Positions 30,813-40,232 of a stretch of 64,000 nucleotides of DNA are shown here, in pieces. The DNA is from Actinomycetes bacterium (GTDB taxonomy: Bacteria > Actinomycetota > Acidimicrobiia > Acidimicrobiales > Acidimicrobilacustridaceae), in contig JAKOVH010000012.1 in the NCBI GenBank assembly GCA_029782145.1, forward strand, positions 1 through 64,000, in the 5' to 3' direction. The translations under genes and the position numbers were made by a program. The notes beneath the pieces are model-generated. The model searched no databases, had not been told where the DNA came from, and saw nothing but the letters and a program-made list of their open reading frames with translations. Within the stretch, counting starts at the first letter, position 1. Every line of letters begins with the position of its first letter.

Positions 30813-32080
30813 GAGAGGATGGCGATCCCGACGGTGGTGTTGCCCCCGAGGGGCACGTACGGGAGGAACTCGAGCATCCGGGGCCCGAGCAGGTAGAGCG
30901 GTCGCGGCGACCCGGGCACGTTGGTGATCACCAGGTTCACCATCGCTTGGCGGTTCACGGTCAGGTCGGCGAGCGGGCGCAGCACCCACGGCGGCAGCCA
31001 GTCGAGCAGCGCCAGCAGATCGGCGACGATGTCGACCTCGTGGCTGGCCTTGTGCTCCCGCATCTGGCTGGCCAGGGCCTGCAGCCGCTCGAGCGGGTCG
31101 TCGAGGCCCACCGGGAGCTTGGCGAAGATCCCGCTCACCTGGTTGGCGCGTTCGTCCCGGCCGTCGACGGCTCGGGTCGACACCGGCACGAGGGCCACCA
31201 GGTGGTCGAGGCCCTCGAGCTCGCCGCGGCCGGCCATCAGGTCGCGCAGGCCCCCCGTGACCGCGGCCAGCACCACGTCGTTCAACGTCACGCCGTGGGC
31301 GTGGGCGACCCGTTTGAGCTCGGCGAGCGAGAGCCGCACCGAGAGGTGCCGCCGGGCCGGGCCCACCTCGGCGTTGAGCGAGCACGACGGCGCCGGCACC
31401 TCGCTGCGCACGACGGCCACCAGCCCGTCGAACAGCTCCCGCAACCGTTCGGGCGAGCGGACCAGCTCGGCGCTGCTGCGGGCGGCGGCGAACGGCAGGC
31501 GGGCGAGGCGGCCGGCCACGTCCAGCAGCTGCCGGGTGCCGGCAGGCGGTGCCTGGGCGCGCCAGTCGGGGACGTCGGGCACCTGGCTGTCCGGGGCGGG
31601 GTCGAGCATGGTGATCAGCGAGTCGGACCCGGAGACGCCGTCGACGAGGGCATGGTGGGCCCGGTCGACGAGCACCACCGAGCCGTCGTCGAGGCCGTCG
31701 AGGAAGGTGAGGTGCCACAGCGGCCGTGAGCGATCGAGCGGTGTGCGCAGGATCTCGCAGGCCACCTCGATCAGCGCCTCCTGGTCGCCGGGCGCAGGCA
31801 CGGTCACCGCCTCGACGTGACCGGCCACGTCGAAGTCCTCGGCGTCGACCCACTCGGGGAGGGCCGAGTGCAGGGGCGGGTCGGCCAGCCGCCGGCGGAA
31901 GCGGGGGATGGCGCCGAGGTGGGCAGCGACCACCCGCCGGATGTCGTCGATGCGCACCCGCCCGTCGCCGTCGAGCAGCGGGCCACCCTCGAAGCGGGCG
32001 ATGCCACCGATGTGGAGCGGGACGCCGGGGTGCTCCGCGGCCAGGAACCCGTTGTCCAGCGCCGTCAGCCGATCGCTCAT
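30680..32080 (-). CDS. Wax ester synthase/diacylglycerol acyltransferase (WS/DGAT)
   Basis: A 466-residue WS/DGAT family acyltransferase. The active-site motif HHxxxDG is HHALVDG near residue 137, and the second conserved element VTNVPG appears as VITNVPGSPRPLYLLG. It begins MSDRLTALDNGFLAAEHPGVPLHIGG, a typical start. It transfers an acyl-CoA to diacylglycerol or a fatty alcohol at the membrane, giving storage lipid. It is one of three such genes here (57784 and 59207). The 3' end overlaps the convergent alpha/beta hydrolase by 133 bp. Confidence 0.9.
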   Translation of the reverse strand: MSDRLTALDNGFLAAEHPGVPLHIGGIARFEGGPLLDGDGRVRIDDIRRVVAAHLGAIPRFRRRLADPPLHSALPEWVDAEDFDVAGHVEAVTVPAPGDQEALIEVACEILRTPLDRSRPLWHLTFLDGLDDGSVVLVDRAHHALVDGVSGSDSLITMLDPAPDSQVPDVPDWRAQAPPAGTRQLLDVAGRLARLPFAAARSSAELVRSPERLRELFDGLVAVVRSEVPAPSCSLNAEVGPARRHLSVRLSLAELKRVAHAHGVTLNDVVLAAVTGGLRDLMAGRGELEGLDHLVALVPVSTRAVDGRDERANQVSGIFAKLPVGLDDPLERLQALASQMREHKASHEVDIVADLLALLDWLPPWVLRPLADLTVNRQAMVNLVITNVPGSPRPLYLLGPRMLEFLPYVPLGGNTTVGIAILSYDGHLDVGITADPDAAPDADVLVEGIRRSFDELLSSSAKVETA

Positions 32081-32181
32081 GGTGGCGATGCTGCGCTCGT
32101 GCGACGCCCGCCACAAGGGACCTCCGTCAGCGGCGTCGAAGGACGACCGGAGCGACCGGGCTCGAGGCGGCCGCCCGGGGT

Positions 32182-33417
32182 TCAGCCGACCGCGGCGAGG
32201 GCAGGCTTCACGGCTGCGGGGTCGAACTCGACGTGCACCGCGTCCCAGGCCCGGGCGAAGGTGGCCGCCAGGATCTTCGGCTCGGTGCCCGGCGCCAGGT
32301 GCCACTCGGGCAGCCGGGCCAGGAGGTGCTCGAACATGATCCGCAGCTCCATGCGCGCGAGCGGGGCCCCGAGGCACACGTGGGTGCCGAACCCGAAGCC
32401 CAGGTGGTGCTTGATCTCGCGGGTCACGTCGAACACGTCGGGCTCGTCGAAGGCCCTCGGGTCGCGGTTCGCCGAGGGGTACATGAGCAGCAGCTCCTCG
32501 CCGGCCTTCAGCTGCTGGCCGTGCAGCTCGTGGTCGCGGGTGACGGTGCGGCGCATGTTCAGCACCGGCGACACCCAGCGGATGAACTCCTCGACGGCGG
32601 TGGTGGCGAGCAGCGAGGGATCGTCGCGCAGCTGGCGCTGCACGTCGGGTTGCAGGGCGAGCTCGCGGCAGATGGCCCCGATGACGGCTCGGGTGGTCTC
32701 GGCGCCCCCGTCGACGACGAGCAGGCACTCCTCGAGGATCTTGTCGTCGGACCACCGCTCCCCGCCCTGCTCGGTGTGGGCCCAGATGGAGATGAGGTCG
32801 TCCTGGGGCTCCTGGCGGCGGGCTTCGACGATCTCGAGGGTGGCCCCGGCCCAGCGCAGCATCACGTCGGCCAGGTCGTCGAACGACGTCTGCGGCGAGC
32901 CGTCGGCGTTGGTCTGCCCGCCGGCGTACATGGTGGTCTCCGAGACCTCCCGGATCAGCTCCCACCCGTCGTAGCCGTAGCCGAGCAGGTGGGCGATCTC
33001 CATGGCCGGCAGGCGGGAGGCGACCTGCTCGACGACCTCGATGTGGCCCGAGCCCGAGGCGATGGCGGCGTCGATGATCTCGTCGCAGAGGCGGTGCACC
33101 TCGGCCTCGTGGTCACGCACCGCCTTGGGCGTGAAGCGGCGGACGACGAGCTTGCGCTGGTCCTGGTGGGCGGGGTCGTCGAGGTTGATCATCGACCGGT
33201 CGGCGCTCTGGTCGAGCTTGGGACGCGAGCCCTTGAACGAGCTGTAGAACCCACCGTCGTTCTCGATCGCCATGACGTCGGCGTAGCGGGAGATGCCCCA
33301 CAGCTGCTGCACCGGGTCCCAGTGCACCGGCGAGTTGTCGCGCAGCCACCGGTAGGCGTCCCACGGGTCGACGTAGAACTGCGGGTCGAGCAGGTTGATG
33401 TAGGGCTGGTCGCTCAT
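32182..33417 (-). CDS. Cytochrome P450, CYP142-like
   Basis: A 411-residue soluble P450. The haem loop is HLGFGFGTHVCLGAPLAR with the Cys ligand, the K-helix motif is EEFIR (ExxR), and the I-helix reads VDGGAETTR, with Glu where CYP142/CYP125-type enzymes usually have GGDETTR. General similarity, including MINLDDPAHQDQRKLV and NMRRTV, is to the steroid/cholesterol C26-hydroxylase CYP142 group; the actual substrate is unknown. No ferredoxin gene is adjacent. GGGGGAGCCACC precedes the ATG. A perfect CTAGAA-N5-TTCTAG palindrome 38 bp upstream is a probable TetR (KstR-type) operator. Confidence 0.88.
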   Translation of the reverse strand: MSDQPYINLLDPQFYVDPWDAYRWLRDNSPVHWDPVQQLWGISRYADVMAIENDGGFYSSFKGSRPKLDQSADRSMINLDDPAHQDQRKLVVRRFTPKAVRDHEAEVHRLCDEIIDAAIASGSGHIEVVEQVASRLPAMEIAHLLGYGYDGWELIREVSETTMYAGGQTNADGSPQTSFDDLADVMLRWAGATLEIVEARRQEPQDDLISIWAHTEQGGERWSDDKILEECLLVVDGGAETTRAVIGAICRELALQPDVQRQLRDDPSLLATTAVEEFIRWVSPVLNMRRTVTRDHELHGQQLKAGEELLLMYPSANRDPRAFDEPDVFDVTREIKHHLGFGFGTHVCLGAPLARMELRIMFEHLLARLPEWHLAPGTEPKILAATFARAWDAVHVEFDPAAVKPALAAVG

Positions 33418-33454
33418 GGTGGCTCCCCCTGCCGGCCATCGAGCGGCCGACTCA

Positions 33455-33471
33455 CTAGAACCCGCTTCTAG
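33455..33471. promoter_or_regulatory. Perfect palindromic operator before the P450 gene
   Basis: CTAGAACCCGCTTCTAG, six-base perfect arms with a 5-bp spacer. It resembles the KstR-type TAGAAC..GTTCTA site of actinobacterial sterol genes, but one base longer in the spacer. It overlaps the last codons of cydC. Confidence 0.6.
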
Positions 33472-35198
33472 CAGGCGGAGGGGCGCAGTGTCGACCCGCC
33501 GAAGGTCCCATCCTGCCGACCGGCCGGGGTGACGCGGCCGGCGTCGAGATGCACCACGAGGTCGACGGCGCCGAGGGCCGTGGGGTCGTGGGTGATGTGC
33601 ACGGTCGTGCGCCCCGGCCTCCAGGCCCGCACGCCGGCGAGCACCGCCGCCCGGGTCGCCGGGTCGAGGTGGGCGGTGGCCTCGTCGAGCACGAGGACCG
33701 GCGCGTCGGCGAGCAGCGCCCGGGCGATCATCAGGCGCTGGCGCTCCCCTCCGCTCAGCCGACGCCCGTCCTCCCCGGCTCGGGCGTCGAGCCCTCCGGG
33801 CAGGGCGGCGACGACCCGATGGAGCCCGACCGCCTCGAGGGCGGCCCACAGCCGTTCGTCGTCCGCGTCGGGGTCGGCGAGTCGGAGGTTGTCGCGCACG
33901 GTGGTGTCGAAGAGGTGGTCGTGCTGGGCCACGACGGCGACGGCGCGGCGGGCGCCCTGCGAGCCGAGGGCGGCGAGGTCGACCCCGTCGATGCGGATGG
34001 CGCCGGCGTCCGGCTGCCAGAAGCGCAGCAGCAGGGCGGCGAGGGTGGACTTGCCCGCTCCGCTCGGCCCCACGATGGCGACGGTGGCCCCGGCGGGGAT
34101 GGTGAAGGTCGTGCCGTGCAGCACGTCGGGGCCACCGGCGCGGTAGCGGAAGTCGACCCCGTCGAACTCGACGCGCCCACGACCCGACGGGACGGGCGGG
34201 TCCACGTCGGCCGGCGGCTCGACCACTGTGGCCGGCCGGTCGACGAGGCCGAACAGCCGGGAGGCGGCGATCCGGCTGCGGTCGAGGTGCTCGTAGGACG
34301 CCGACAGGGGGGCCACCGCCTCGTAGGTCGCCATCACGGCGAGGGGCACGACGGCGAGCACGACCCCCTCGATGCGCCCGCCGCGCACGAGCGCGACGGC
34401 CAGCGCCAACGTGGTGAGCACCGCCAGACCACCGAGCAACCCGCTGAGCGCCACGTTGGTGGCCCGGGCCCGGGCCAGCGCCCGCTCGGTGCTCGTCCGG
34501 CGTGCGTCCAGCTCGGCCGAGCGCTCGACCAGGAGGTCCTCCCGCCCGTAGGCGACGAGGTCGGCCAGGGCGCCGAGGCCCTCCACGGCGACGGAGCTGG
34601 CGAGGGCGCGCTGGGCGGCGAGCTCGGTGAGGCGGGCGCGGTTGGCCCGCCGTGACGCCATCGGCACCACCACCCCGGACACGAGGAGGAACACCCCGAG
34701 CACGCCCGCGAGCGGCGGGTCGAGCGCGGCGAGCACACCGGCGCCGACGGCCGCGGCGAGCACGGCGGCGAGCGGCGGCACCAGAACCCGGAGCGGGAGG
34801 TCCTGGAGGGCCTCGACGTCGTCGACGATCCTGGTGAGCACGTCGCCGCCCCGCTCCTGGTCGAGCACCGCCGGCGCGAGCGGCTCGATGCCGGCGAAGA
34901 ACCACGTGCGCACCGCGGTGAGCATGCGGAACGTGCCGAGGTGGCCGACGTAGCGCTCGAGGTACCGGCCGACCGCCCGGGCCACGGCGAAGAAGCGGAC
35001 GCCGACGATGGCCAGGGTGAGCGTCGCCGTGGTGTCGACGAGCGCCGAGCGGGAGATGAGCCCGCCCGCGGTGGCGGTCAGCCCGATCCCGGCGGCGAAG
35101 GTGGCGCCGCTGATGAGGGCGGTGGCCACGATCCACCACCGCAGCCGGCCCAGCAGGCGCAGCATCCGGCGCAGCTCCCCACCGGTGCGCGCGCTCAT
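33468..35198 (-). CDS. cydC: Cytochrome bd assembly ABC exporter, CydC subunit
   Basis: A 576-residue fused permease-ATPase half transporter. About six helices occupy residues 20-300. The nucleotide-binding domain has Walker A GPSGAGKST, Q-loop VVAQHDHLFD, signature RLSGGERQRLMIARALL and Walker B PVLVLDEAT. With CydD it forms the heterodimeric exporter of thiols and haem needed for cytochrome bd maturation. ATG at 35198 overlaps the cydD stop (ATGA). Assignment as CydC rather than CydD rests on gene order behind cydAB and cydD. Confidence 0.88.
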   Translation of the reverse strand: MSARTGGELRRMLRLLGRLRWWIVATALISGATFAAGIGLTATAGGLISRSALVDTTATLTLAIVGVRFFAVARAVGRYLERYVGHLGTFRMLTAVRTWFFAGIEPLAPAVLDQERGGDVLTRIVDDVEALQDLPLRVLVPPLAAVLAAAVGAGVLAALDPPLAGVLGVFLLVSGVVVPMASRRANRARLTELAAQRALASSVAVEGLGALADLVAYGREDLLVERSAELDARRTSTERALARARATNVALSGLLGGLAVLTTLALAVALVRGGRIEGVVLAVVPLAVMATYEAVAPLSASYEHLDRSRIAASRLFGLVDRPATVVEPPADVDPPVPSGRGRVEFDGVDFRYRAGGPDVLHGTTFTIPAGATVAIVGPSGAGKSTLAALLLRFWQPDAGAIRIDGVDLAALGSQGARRAVAVVAQHDHLFDTTVRDNLRLADPDADDERLWAALEAVGLHRVVAALPGGLDARAGEDGRRLSGGERQRLMIARALLADAPVLVLDEATAHLDPATRAAVLAGVRAWRPGRTTVHITHDPTALGAVDLVVHLDAGRVTPAGRQDGTFGGSTLRPSAC

Positions 35199-36949
35199 GG
35201 TCGGTCCGCGGCCGGGGTGCCGGGGGGACCACCCGGCTCGGGGACGATTCGGCCACCGTCGAGGTGGACCGTGCGGTCGGCCATCGCCGCGGTGGACGCG
35301 CGGTGGGCGATCACCAGCGCGGTGCGATGGCGGAGGAGCTCGCCGATGGCCTCCCGCACGTCCTGCTCGAGGTCCTCGTCGAGGTGGGCGGTGAACTCGT
35401 CGAGGACCACGAGGGGGGCATCGCGCAGCACGGCCCGGGCGATGGCGATGCGCTGGCGCTGCCCTCCGCTCAGCGCCAGCCCCTGCTCCCCCAGCCAGCT
35501 GTCCATCCCGTCGGGGAGCGAGTCGATCACCTCCAGGGCTCGGGCGGCGTCGGCCGCCCGACGCACCCGGTCGAGCGACGCCCCCGGGTCGCCGAGGCGG
35601 ATGTTGTCGGCGACGGTGCCGGCGATGATCGTCGGGTGCTGCGGCACCCAGGCGACGCGGCGACGCCAGGCGGCCACGTCGAGCTGGTCGAGCGCTCGGC
35701 CGTCGACGATGATGCGCCCGCTCGTGGGCTCGACGAACAGCAGCAGCAGGCGGGTGACGGTGGTCTTGCCCGCCCCGCTCGGCCCGACCAGCGCGACGGT
35801 CTCCCCGGGCGCCAGCCGCAGGTCGACGTCGTGCAGCGCGGCGGCCGCCGCCCCGGGATAGCGGAAGCCGACCGCGTCGAACGTCACGGCCGGCGGGCGC
35901 GGCGCCTCCGGTCCGGGCGCGACCACGGCTCGACCGGCCGCGGTCGGCCGCGCCACCGGTGTCGGCGAGCAGGCGGGCAATGCCCGCAGCTGCTCGATCC
36001 GCGCCAGCGCGGCGTCGCCGGCCTGCCCGGCGTGGTACTCCAGGGCGAGGCGCCGGAGCGGCGCGAAGAACTCCGGCGTGAGCACCAGCACGGCCAGGGC
36101 CGTGGCGAAGGGCAGCTCGTCGGCGACCAGGCGGAAGCTGACCTGCACGGCCACCAGTGCCGTCGCTGCGGTGGCGGCCCACTCCATGACGAGCGACGTC
36201 TGGAACGCGGTGCGCAGCACCTCCATGGTGGTGTCGCCGAAGCGGCGGCTGACCCGGGCGATGGTCGCCGCGCCCTCCTCGGACCGGCGGAAGGCCTTCA
36301 GCGTGCCCAGGCCGCGGAGCATGTCGAGGTAGAAGGCGCTGAGCCACCCCAGCTCGTCGAAGCGGCGGCGGGTGAGGCTGCGGGTGCGGCTGCCGATGAC
36401 GGCCAGGAGCAGCACGAGCATCGGCCCGGTGAACAGCAGGACGAGCGTGCTCCAGGGGTCGAGCACCGCGACGGCCACGACGACCAGCAGCGGGCCGACC
36501 ACCGCCATCGCTGCGGCAGGGACGAAGCGGGTGACGTAGCCGTGGAGCTCGTCGACGCCGGCCCCGACCGTGGCCGACAGCTCGCCGGCCCGCTCGTGGT
36601 CGAGGCCGGCCGGCCCGACGGCCACCAGGTGCTCGACCAGCTCGGCGCGCAGGCCGACCCGGAGCCGCCCGCTCGCCCGGTCGGCCCACACCTCGGCGCC
36701 CCACTGGGCGCCCGCCCGCCCCAGCAGCAGCGCCCCGCCGGCGGCGAGCAGCGGCAGCGACCCCTGCAGGTCGTCGTCGCCCAGGAACGCCCCGTCGACC
36801 ACGGCCGCCACCACCAGCAGCAGGCCGAGCGTGCAGACGACGCCGAGGGTCTGGGCGACGACGGCACCTGCCAGCTCCACCGCGACGCGGCGGTCGGCGG
36901 CGAGGAGGGCGACGTCGACGGGCCTGCGGCGCGCTCGGCCGGACGCCAC
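35195..36949 (-). CDS. cydD: Cytochrome bd assembly ABC exporter, CydD subunit
   Basis: A 584-residue permease-ATPase half transporter. The membrane domain (residues 20-310) contains SAFYLDMLRGLGTLKAFRRSEE, a CydD-characteristic coupling region, and TPEFFAPLRRLALEYHAGQAGDAA. ATPase motifs: Walker A GPSGAGKTT, signature ALSGGQRQRIAIARAVL and Walker B PLVVLDEFTAHLD, with Phe in the D-E-F position as often seen in CydD. Start is the GTG at 36949, 7 bp after the cydB stop. It pairs with CydC downstream. Confidence 0.9.
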   Translation of the reverse strand: MASGRARRRPVDVALLAADRRVAVELAGAVVAQTLGVVCTLGLLLVVAAVVDGAFLGDDDLQGSLPLLAAGGALLLGRAGAQWGAEVWADRASGRLRVGLRAELVEHLVAVGPAGLDHERAGELSATVGAGVDELHGYVTRFVPAAAMAVVGPLLVVVAVAVLDPWSTLVLLFTGPMLVLLLAVIGSRTRSLTRRRFDELGWLSAFYLDMLRGLGTLKAFRRSEEGAATIARVSRRFGDTTMEVLRTAFQTSLVMEWAATAATALVAVQVSFRLVADELPFATALAVLVLTPEFFAPLRRLALEYHAGQAGDAALARIEQLRALPACSPTPVARPTAAGRAVVAPGPEAPRPPAVTFDAVGFRYPGAAAAALHDVDLRLAPGETVALVGPSGAGKTTVTRLLLLFVEPTSGRIIVDGRALDQLDVAAWRRRVAWVPQHPTIIAGTVADNIRLGDPGASLDRVRRAADAARALEVIDSLPDGMDSWLGEQGLALSGGQRQRIAIARAVLRDAPLVVLDEFTAHLDEDLEQDVREAIGELLRHRTALVIAHRASTAAMADRTVHLDGGRIVPEPGGPPGTPAADRP

Positions 36950-36955
36950 GACGGG

Positions 36956-37975
36956 TCAGTAGCTCTCGTCGTCGAGCACGACCTTGCCCCGGAAGAAGTA
37001 GTAGACGCCCGCCGTGTAGAGCAGCACGAAGGGCATCCCGATCAGGGCGATCACGAACATGACCTGCAGGGTGGGCTCCGCCGACGCGGCGTTGGTGACG
37101 GTCAGGTCGTAGGCGGAGTCGATCGAGGAGTGCAGCAGCGTCGGGTAGAGCCCGGCGGCGACGGCGCCCACCAGCAGGGCGATCGTGGTGGCCGACGCGA
37201 GGAAGGCCGGCAGGTAGCGCCGGCGAACGACCGAGCGCCACGCCACCAGCGCGGCGACCAGGGCCAGCAGCGGGAACAGGCCGATCCAGATGCGCTCTCG
37301 GTAGTTGTCGGCGATCGGTGTGTCGAGCAGCAACGTCCAGCCGATCAGCACGGTCATGAGCACGAAGAACGCCGCCATCAGGCGGGGCACCAGGCGGGCG
37401 GCGCGCGCCTCGACCTCGTCGTCGGTCTTGACCACGAGGAAGATCCCGCCGTGCAGCGACAGCATGACGACCGCCGTGACCCCGACGGCCAGCGAGTAGG
37501 GGTTCAGCAGCGAGACGAGGTCGATGTCCATGTTGCCGTCGGCGTCGATGGGCAGCCCCCGGATGACGTTGCCGAGGGCCACCCCGAGGAGCACGGTGAT
37601 GCCGAGCGACGAGCCGAAGAAGAACCAGTCGAACGTTCGGCGCCACAGGGTGCTCTCCCGCTGGGAGCGGAACTCGATGGCGACGGTGCGCAGGATGAGC
37701 ACCAGCAGCACCAGCATCATCGCCAGGTAGAACCCGCTGAACAGCGAGGCGTAGACGAGGGGGAAGGCGGCGAAGAGGGCGCCCCCGCCCAGCACGAGCC
37801 ACACCTCGTTGCCGTCCCAGACAGGGCCGATGGCGTTGAGCACGATGCGGCGCTCCCGGTCGTCGCGGGCCACGAGCGGGGACAGCATGCCGACCCCGAG
37901 GTCGAAGCCGTCGAGGACGACGTAGCCGCCGATGATGGCGACGTAGAGCACGAACCAGGTCGTGTTGAGCCACAC
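36956..37975 (-). CDS. cydB: Cytochrome bd ubiquinol/menaquinol oxidase subunit II
   Basis: A 339-residue CydB with about eight helices. Family landmarks: GGYVVLDGFDLGVGML near the N-terminus, IGPVWDGNEVWLVLGGGALFAAFP, GFYLAMMLVLLVLILR and the C-terminal YTAGVYYFFRGKV. It pairs with CydA to form the high-affinity bd-type quinol oxidase in the cytoplasmic membrane. The GTG at 37975 lies 3 bp after the cydA stop. Confidence 0.95.
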   Translation of the reverse strand: MWLNTTWFVLYVAIIGGYVVLDGFDLGVGMLSPLVARDDRERRIVLNAIGPVWDGNEVWLVLGGGALFAAFPLVYASLFSGFYLAMMLVLLVLILRTVAIEFRSQRESTLWRRTFDWFFFGSSLGITVLLGVALGNVIRGLPIDADGNMDIDLVSLLNPYSLAVGVTAVVMLSLHGGIFLVVKTDDEVEARAARLVPRLMAAFFVLMTVLIGWTLLLDTPIADNYRERIWIGLFPLLALVAALVAWRSVVRRRYLPAFLASATTIALLVGAVAAGLYPTLLHSSIDSAYDLTVTNAASAEPTLQVMFVIALIGMPFVLLYTAGVYYFFRGKVVLDDESY

Positions 37976-37978
37976 GGG

Positions 37979-39397
37979 TCAGATCACCTCGTGGACCGAG
38001 CCCGAGGCCCGCCGCCGCCGACCGAAGATCTCACCGAAGGAGTCGGGGAGCGACTCCTGCTCGTCGTCGTTGGGCATGTCGGGCAGGCCCTGTTGGATCT
38101 TGCGGTTCAACAGCACCAGGAACACGACCAGCACCACGGTGTAGAGCACGGCGAACATGCCGAGCGAGAACGCCACCTGCCCGAAGCTCACGTTCGGGCT
38201 CTGGGCGCCGTCGGTGCGCAGCAGCTGCCACACGATCCAGGGCTGGCGGCCGAACTCCGCCGTCCACCAGCCCGACAGGGTGGCCAGCTGGGTCAGCACG
38301 ATGGACGCGACGAGCACCCACAGCATCCAACGGGAGGTCCACAGCCGGCGCCGCCACGCCCACAGGCCGCAGGCCACCACCCCGATGACGACGAACAGCA
38401 TCCCGAGGTTGATCATCAGGTGGTACACCTGGAACACGAGCGGCACGTTCGGCCACTCGTCGCCGGGGAACTGATCGAGGCCCTCCACCGTGGTCGAGGT
38501 GCTCTTGCCCACCAGGATGCTGAGCAGGCACGGCACCTGCAGCCCGGACGTGGTGGCCGAGCTCGGGTCGGTGCGGCCGATGATCGTCATCGGGACGCAG
38601 TCGCCGGTCGGGTAGACGCCCTCCATGGCGGCGAGCTTGACCGGCTGCTCGCTGGCAACCTCGCTGGCCTGGTTGGCGCCGAACACCGCCACCTGGAGCA
38701 CGGCCAGCACGGTGAACAGCGGCAGGGCGACCCGGACCATCGTCCTGGCCTGCTCGACGTGGCGCTTCTTCAGCAGGTAGTAGGCGGCCACGCTCAGCAC
38801 CAGCGAGCAGCCCACGATCCACGACGCGACCATGGTGTGCCAGAAGCGGGGCCCGAACGACGGCGTGAACACGACGTCGCGGAAGCTGGTCATGAACGCC
38901 TGCGGGCCGTGCCCGACGTCCTGCACGTCGTAGCCGCGTGGGGTCTGCATCCACGAGTTGGCCATGACGATCCACGTGGCGCTGAAGGTGGCGCCGAGCA
39001 CGACCATCGTGGTGGCGAACAGCCACAGCCGGTTGCCGAGCCGGGCGCCGCCGAAGAGCATCAGGCCGAGGAAGCCGCCCTCGAGCATGAACGCGAAGAT
39101 GCCCTCGGCGGCGAGCAGGCTGCCGAAGATGTTGCCGACGAAGCGGGAGTACACCGACCAGTTGGTGCCGAACTGGAACTCCTGCACGATGCCGGTGGCG
39201 ATGCCCATGGCGAAGATCAGCCCGTAGATCTTCGTCCAGAACAGCGACAGCTGTCGCCACTTCGGGTCGCCGGTGCGCACGGACTGCACGCCGAAGACGA
39301 TCAACAGCAACCCGAGGCCGAGCGACATCGGCGGGAAGATGAAGTGGAAGCTGATGGTGAGGCCGAACTGGATCCGGTGCAGCAGCTCTTCGGTCAT
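37979..39397 (-). CDS. cydA: Cytochrome bd oxidase subunit I
   Basis: A 472-residue CydA. It opens RIQFGLTISFHFIFPPMSLGLG with haem-ligand H18, continues with GTNWSVYSRFVGNIFGSLLAAEGIFAFMLEGGFLGLM (the conserved Glu residues), and carries GRQPWIVWQLLRT and the quinol-binding loop around KLAAMEGVYPTG. The short C-terminal part of the Q-loop fits the non-E. coli type. It is the first gene of cydABDC. The 91-bp upstream gap shows a CGCCCGGGCG palindrome but no clear promoter. Expression under low oxygen is expected for the family. Confidence 0.95.
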   Translation of the reverse strand: MTEELLHRIQFGLTISFHFIFPPMSLGLGLLLIVFGVQSVRTGDPKWRQLSLFWTKIYGLIFAMGIATGIVQEFQFGTNWSVYSRFVGNIFGSLLAAEGIFAFMLEGGFLGLMLFGGARLGNRLWLFATTMVVLGATFSATWIVMANSWMQTPRGYDVQDVGHGPQAFMTSFRDVVFTPSFGPRFWHTMVASWIVGCSLVLSVAAYYLLKKRHVEQARTMVRVALPLFTVLAVLQVAVFGANQASEVASEQPVKLAAMEGVYPTGDCVPMTIIGRTDPSSATTSGLQVPCLLSILVGKSTSTTVEGLDQFPGDEWPNVPLVFQVYHLMINLGMLFVVIGVVACGLWAWRRRLWTSRWMLWVLVASIVLTQLATLSGWWTAEFGRQPWIVWQLLRTDGAQSPNVSFGQVAFSLGMFAVLYTVVLVVFLVLLNRKIQQGLPDMPNDDEQESLPDSFGEIFGRRRRASGSVHEVI

Positions 39398-39488
39398 CCG
39401 ATCGGCTCCCCGCCAGCGCTCCCGATCCTCCTTCGGAGACCGCAGCGTAGCAACGCCCGCCCGGGCGACCCCGGGAGGCGGACGCGGT

Positions 39489-40232
39489 TCACCAGTCGAC
39501 GAGGGCCACCCCGCGCGGCAGCTCGAGGCGGTGGGCGGCGAGCAGCTCGCGGTCGCGGAGGATGTCGAGCGTGGGCCCGTCGGCCACGACCACCCCGTCG
39601 TCGAGCAGCACCGAGCGCGGGCACAGCTCGGCCGCGTAGAGCAGGTCGTGGGTGACGACGACCGTGGTCATGGCCAGCCCCACCACCAGGTCGGCCAGCT
39701 CCCGGCGCGCCGCGGGGTCGAGGTTGGCCGAGGGCTCGTCGAACACGAGCACGTCGGGGTGCATGCTCAGCACCGTGGCCAGCGCCACCCGGCGGCGCTG
39801 GCCGAGGCTGAGGTGGTGGGGCGCCCGGTCACGGCAGTCGGCCATGCCGACGCGCTCGAGGGCGTCGGCGACCCGGGCCTCCAAGGCCGCGCCGCGCAGG
39901 CCCAGGTTGGCCGGACCGAAGGCCACGTCCTGGCCGACCGTGGGCATGAACAGCTGGTCGTCGGGGTCCTGGAACACCAGGCCGACGCGACGGCGGACCT
40001 CGCGCAGCTCGGCGCCGCTCACGGCCAGCCCCTCGACGGTGACCGTGCCCGCGGTGGGCGAGTGGATGCCGTTGAGGTGGAGCACCAGGGTGGTCTTGCC
40101 CGAGCCGTTGGGCCCGAGGATGGCGACCCGCTCCCCCGCGTGCACGGTGAGGTCGACGCCGCGGAGCGCCACGTGGCCGTCGGGGTAGGCGAAGGTGACG
40201 CCACGCAGCTCGAGGGCGGCCCGCTCGTTCAT
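39489..40232 (-). CDS. cbiO: Cobalt/nickel ECF transporter ATPase (CbiO)
   Basis: A 247-residue single ATPase: Walker A GPNGSGKTT, LVFQDPDDQLFMPTVGQDVAFGPANLGL (the Q-loop typical of CbiO/EcfA), signature HLSLGQRRRVALATVLS and Walker B VLVFDEPSANLDP. It is the last gene of a cbiMNQO operon whose four genes overlap by four bases each, so subunits are made in step. Confidence 0.93.
   Translation of the reverse strand: MNERAALELRGVTFAYPDGHVALRGVDLTVHAGERVAILGPNGSGKTTLVLHLNGIHSPTAGTVTVEGLAVSGAELREVRRRVGLVFQDPDDQLFMPTVGQDVAFGPANLGLRGAALEARVADALERVGMADCRDRAPHHLSLGQRRRVALATVLSMHPDVLVFDEPSANLDPAARRELADLVVGLAMTTVVVTHDLLYAAELCPRSVLLDDGVVVADGPTLDILRDRELLAAHRLELPRGVALVDW

Noticed and set aside
33468..37973. 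One continuous minus-strand frame of about 1,500 codons that might suggest a giant fusion
   Set aside because: Only its last 576 codons (CydC) are protein-like; the rest is antiphase to cydD and cydB, which have their own frames and starts.
35264..39655. A plus-strand open frame of more than 1,400 codons opposite the cydABDC operon
   Set aside because: Its product is extremely rich in Arg, Gly, His, Asp and Gln with no domain, while the opposite strand encodes four complete, recognisable Cyd proteins. It is a shadow of codon bias in GC-rich DNA.
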